Positions 38,316 to 40,590 of a stretch of 40,590 nt of DNA are shown piece by piece. The notes under the pieces were generated by a model. It was not told where the DNA came from and did not search any database. It saw nothing but the letters and a program-made list of their open reading frames with translations. This DNA is from an uncultured Nitrospiraceae bacterium (lineage in GTDB: Bacteria; Nitrospirota; Thermodesulfovibrionia; Thermodesulfovibrionales; Thermodesulfovibrionaceae). A program made the position numbers and the translations under genes. The stretch is taken from assembly GCA_937139565.1 (NCBI GenBank), contig CAKZQH010000023.1:1-40590 (forward strand). Direction: 5' to 3'. Position 1 is the stretch's first letter, and each line of letters opens with the position of its first letter.

Positions 38316-38516
38316 ATGAGCTTTTTTAAGTGGATGTTCATAATTTTTGTTGCTCCACTGCCAGTAATGTTGGGGATATTGCTGAGTATACCAGTTCTTA
38401 TCCTGATGGGTATTGGTGGTTTTACTGCCATAACTTTATCGCTTATTGTTAGACACATCAAAAACCGTCTTCATCCCTTGAGAAGAAAGACTCCTCCTCC
38501 TGTTTATTGGCGTTAG
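38316..38516 (+). CDS. Hypothetical small membrane protein
   Basis: A 66-aa product with two overlapping hydrophobic helices (FFKWMFIIFVAPLPVMLGIL, then SIPVLILMGIGGFTAITLSL) and a basic proline-rich tail ending RRKTPPPVYWR. A TATAAT lies at 38302-38307, only 8 nt before the ATG, which suggests a leaderless or very short-leader transcript. It follows the three-helix membrane protein by 62 nt in the same direction. Function unknown. Confidence 0.5.
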   Translation: MSFFKWMFIIFVAPLPVMLGILLSIPVLILMGIGGFTAITLSLIVRHIKNRLHPLRRKTPPPVYWR

Positions 38517-38570
38517 GCTAACTATTACATCAAAAGGCATGAATCCTCAATAGTCAATGCCTTTAATCTC

Positions 38571-38660
38571 TCAACTTCTCCACATGATTCAGATGAGAGA
38601 TTAAGAGACCATAAGCGTTTGATAACATGCGCTTTATATCCCTTAGGGTTTAGATGAAAA
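38571..38660 (+). CRISPR. Decayed CRISPR repeat pair related to array 2
   Basis: Two degenerate copies of the 29-nt repeat are visible. At 38581-38599 CACATGATTCAGATGAGAG differs at three positions from the last 19 bases of the repeat, and the preceding ten bases are diverged. At 38632-38660 the copy begins CTTTATATCCC exactly and continues TTAGGGTTTAGATGAAAA, with about 23 of 29 positions shared. The intervening segment is 32 nt, near spacer length. A still weaker copy may lie at 39267-39297 (CCGCCGTGGTTCAAATGAAAG). Confidence 0.55.
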
Positions 38661-38752
38661 AGCGTTGTGCACCATGCCCGAAAGTTGCTTCGTGATTAGT
38701 CGGAAGTTTGTGGGTGTGTTTAGAACGGTGCGAAATGCTTCTTTTGGCGTCT

Positions 38753-38974
38753 TTATTTTCTGTCTCTCGTTCGATCGTGAGGTGTAAAGGTTATGCCGTT
38801 GTCGCCAGGGTATGGCTTCCGGTGATCGTTGTGGCCAAGCCAGATTTCGTCCGGTATTCTCTCAAAGGCTTTACACTTACGATGCTCAATTAAGTGTTTG
38901 CAAAAAGTGCATACTGGACTAAATACAATATCATATATCTCTGAGTCGTCTAAAATAAAAACTTCATCAGACAT
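38753..38974 (-). CDS. Small cysteine-containing conserved hypothetical protein
   Basis: A 73-aa protein starting MSDEVFILDDSEIYDIVFSP, then CTFCKHLIEHRKCKAFERIP and DEIWLGHNDHRKPYPGDNGI. The C-x2-C-K-H...C-K-A-F-x-x-I-P-D-E-I-W...D-H-x-x-P-Y-P-G-D-x-G-I pattern is a small conserved protein family of unknown function that I recognise from many bacterial genomes. The three cysteines plus histidine could bind a metal. I take ATG 38974 because AGAGAG stands before it; an in-frame ATG at 38995 is possible. It is a lone gene among CRISPR and transposon debris. Confidence 0.7.
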   Translation of the reverse strand: MSDEVFILDDSEIYDIVFSPVCTFCKHLIEHRKCKAFERIPDEIWLGHNDHRKPYPGDNGITFTPHDRTRDRK

Positions 38975-39000
38975 GTCATCTCTCTGATCTGACATACTAT

Positions 39001-39370
39001 GAGTTTAAACTTTTGCAACTCTATTCCGTAGCAAGTGGACAAGTAAACCCCAAACCTTTGGAGTATATTTTATAATTTTGCTTCACAATTCCTCAATTAG
39101 TTTGCTTTAAAATTTTTTATGGCCTTTTTAACATGCTTCAGAGGGTGGTTACATCTCTTAATGTGAAATCAAAAATTTCGAATTCCTCCAACATCTACAG
39201 AACTCTGATAAACCTCGACCTTTACTTTACATCTTATTAACCTTACTCTTAACCTCAACCTCTACCTTTTCATATACCGCCGTGGTTCAAATGAAAGTCT
39301 TTACAATCATTTGCGCGTATAAATGATATACGAAGGGTAATACAAAGGCTAAAGAGAGAGTAGGGCGCAG
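39001..39370. other. Non-coding AT-rich interval
   Basis: No gene seen. It holds a pyrimidine-rich run with repeated ACCTC, ACCTT and CTCTACC words (about 39215-39270) and the weak CRISPR-repeat-like copy at 39267-39297. Confidence 0.4.
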
Positions 39371-39393
39371 AGGTATTAAAAAAGGAACTTTAG

Positions 39394-39494
39394 AAGCCTC
39401 ATGGCGGGGCCTCCCATTGAACCCCGCATAGCGATCCGTCCTTTGATCAGGACGTCCTACGGCCGGGAGAATATCACCGTGTCACATGAGGCTT
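39394..39494 (-). ncRNA. Candidate structured RNA with pseudoknot
   Basis: On the minus strand AAGCCTCATG (39494-39485) pairs with CATGAGGCTT (39403-39394), a 10-bp closing stem around about 80 nt. Inside are hairpin CGTCCT/AGGACG (39454-39449 with 39442-39437) and hairpin GCGGGG/CCCCGC (39427-39422 with 39409-39404). A possible 5-bp pseudoknot joins CTCCC (39469-39465) to GGGAG (39415-39411) in the loop of the latter. A consensus-like promoter places the transcript start at the first base of the closing stem, and six Us follow about 10 nt after the structure. The segment is notably GC-rich for its surroundings. It resembles none of the RNA classes I can check from memory; an IS605-type omega-RNA relic is an alternative. 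Confidence 0.5.
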
Positions 39495-39500
39495 ACTTTC

Positions 39501-39529
39501 ACTATATTGTACCATGATTGAGATCACAA
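39501..39529 (-). promoter_or_regulatory. Sigma70-type promoter of the candidate RNA
   Basis: Minus-strand TTGTGA (39529-39524) and TATAGT (39506-39501) are separated by exactly 17 nt. Transcription would begin near 39494, the first base of the RNA closing stem. Confidence 0.5.
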
Positions 39530-39717
39530 GAATACGACGAAGAGGTAAACAAGCACCTCGCAAAGCTCTAAAGGAGAGTATAGAACCCTCCCCCTCAAGC
39601 TACAACTCGAGGACATAATGCACAACGTCGTAGGATAGGATTTAGAGCAGCAGGATTCCCGAATTGGAAACCTTTGAAGCATGCATTCATGCAAGGCGGC
39701 AAGACGCTTCAAGACAT

Positions 39718-40588
39718 TTTTATATCCCACATGGTTCAGATGGAAGAGAAACTCATCTTGCATTAACCCGACTTCATCAATTTAGGGTATATTTTATTTA
39801 AAAAAACTAAATATTTCAGAAACTCATATTTTCCTCTCCCACCTAATGTAGTCTATTGTCTTTTACGCTTCTTAAAGCTAATTTCTCTCTTGCTTTGTTT
39901 ACTAATAACAAAAATCTTTACCTGTAAAACTTGAATCAAAAGATGAATACTATCTCCGTTGATTTCTGGTTTTAATCCATTGTATTCTACACATAATCTT
40001 TCTGCTAAGAAGGTATCACGATTAACGAAAGACAAGGTTCTAATGAGATTGGTAAAGGATAGAGAGAGCTATGAGGGAGAGAATAAAGGCAGGAAGGGGA
40101 TCTCTGAGAACATATCGTATGAATTTTGTCACTTTGAGTCTCTCGATGAGGCGAACAGTCTCTGACACCCCCCACATGTCACTGCGAGGCCACGAAGTGG
40201 CCGTGGCAGTCTCAAAGACCAACGGAATGAGATTGCTTCTTCGCTTGCGCTCCTCGCAATGAGAGAAAGGAGGAGAGGTTCTAATTGCAAGAATAGAGCG
40301 GAACGAAGAGAGATGATCAGATTAGTAAATGAGATAACAAGGGAGGAGGAAAATATAGACAGTTAGAGGAAAATCAGATGGTATAAAAATAGCTTAAAAG
40401 GCATGTAGACTAATTTGTAGATGATAACTCATTGATTTACTGTGGTTTTTAAGTTCCTAGTGATGAAGTTGGGATTAATAGAATAACCTTTAAGCTTTAT
40501 ATCCCACATGGTTCAGATGGAAGCTATTTCCATCATATATTTTGCATAATTCTTTTCTTCTTTATATCCCACATGGTTCAGATGGAAG
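39718..40588 (+). CRISPR. CRISPR array 2 (29-nt repeat), interrupted by a transposon-like element
   Basis: Repeats of 29 nt lie at 39718-39746 (first base T instead of C), 40495-40523 and 40560-40588. The repeat starts CTTTATATCCCACATGG and ends TTCAGATGGAAG. One intact spacer is 40524-40559 (36 nt). The first two repeats are separated by a spacer split by a 707-bp element: 20 nt at 39747-39766 and 16 nt at 40479-40494. The array runs off the right edge. The repeat differs from array 1, so it belongs to another Cas6 or system outside the window. The transcription direction is not certain; the strand given is that on which the repeat is written. Confidence 0.9.
39767..40473 (-). mobile_element. 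Repeat element copy C (707 bp, complete, 5-bp target duplication)
   Basis: The ends are inverted repeats: CCCGACTTCATCA at 39767 and, on the other strand, CCCAACTTCATCA from 40473. The 5-bp direct repeat ATTAA flanks it exactly (39762-39766 and 40474-40478). Its interior aligns with copy A in inverse orientation, with one GTCATTGCGAG-type palindrome region (about 40165-40262). The minus strand has a 60-codon frame (40035-39853) with LAERLCVEYNGLKPEINGDS and a lysine-rich end, also recognisable in decayed form in copy A. It could be a transposase tail, but I cannot name the family. The element looks non-autonomous. Five-base duplications and C-rich ends are known for some IS families such as IS1380 and IS1634, but this assignment is a guess. 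Confidence 0.85.
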
Positions 40589-40590
40589 GC

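Noticed and set aside
39394-39494. Assignment of the structured RNA to SRP RNA, 6S RNA, tmRNA or a riboswitch
   Set aside because: The SRP GGUCAGG-type apical loop, 6S central bubble and tmRNA tRNA-like ends are absent, and no gene lies directly downstream on the same strand to be regulated.
39524-39763. A 79-codon minus-strand frame
   Set aside because: It covers a CRISPR repeat, a transposon target site and the promoter of the candidate RNA. The translation is Cys/Ser/Leu-rich without any recognisable pattern.
39853-40035. The 60-codon frame inside element C as a transposase gene
   Set aside because: It is too short for a transposase, lacks catalytic motifs and is disrupted in copy A. It is kept only as a possible relic in the element description.

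Overview
The window is AT-rich and reads as a chromosomal segment of an anaerobic, probably thermophilic, sulfate- or sulfur-reducing bacterium. The evidence is a complete Hmc-type transmembrane redox complex with a 16-haem cytochrome, MqnA of the futalosine menaquinone route, RtcB with an intein, and paired type I-B and type III-B CRISPR systems. A Thermodesulfovibrio-like member of the Nitrospirota fits best, but that placement is inference from gene content, not from a marker gene.

Region 1 (1-18731) is one long CRISPR-Cas locus, all on the minus strand. Read in the direction of transcription it runs cmr1, cmr2 (cas10), cmr3, a CARF-RelE protein, a CARF-winged-helix protein, cmr4, cmr5, cmr6, then cas8b/csh1, cas7/csh2, cas5, cas3, cas6, a small DUF6922-like gene with a split AbiEii-like nucleotidyltransferase, cas1, cas2, cas4, an AT-rich leader and the leader-proximal end of a CRISPR array (37-nt repeat ending in ATTGAAAC). 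The Cas10 keeps its GGDD motif, so cyclic oligoadenylate signalling to the CARF proteins is expected. The CARF-RelE protein resembles the ribosome-dependent mRNA interferase Cami1.

Region 2 (18732-20372) is a gene-poor interval with decayed coding remnants and a palindromic repeat cluster. Region 3 (20373-28137) holds a DUF996 membrane protein facing a seven-gene minus-strand operon: tmcD-like, hmcE, hmcF, hmcA, hmcD, hmcB, hmcC. This gives a periplasmic 16-haem cytochrome, a periplasmic FeS protein, three membrane subunits and a cytoplasmic CCG-type FeS protein, arranged to move electrons between periplasm and cytoplasm. A small hmcD gene (38 codons) lies between hmcA and hmcB.

Region 4 (28302-31025) has a broken transposase, a 1.26-kb repeat element packed with GTCATTGCGAG-type palindromes, and a soluble chemoreceptor whose 3' end lies inside that element. 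Region 5 (31287-36093) is a plus-strand operon of intein-containing rtcB, mqnA and a membrane-anchored metallophosphoesterase.

Region 6 (36228-40590) is a graveyard of mobile DNA around a second CRISPR array with a different, 29-nt repeat. It has a truncated copy of the repeat element, a decayed IS3 element, orphan and decayed CRISPR repeats, three small genes and a candidate structured RNA with its own promoter. The strongest new observation is here. A 707-bp element with inverted ends and a 5-bp target duplication (ATTAA) sits inside a CRISPR spacer. Removing it with one duplication copy restores a 36-nt spacer and the exact 65-nt period of the array.
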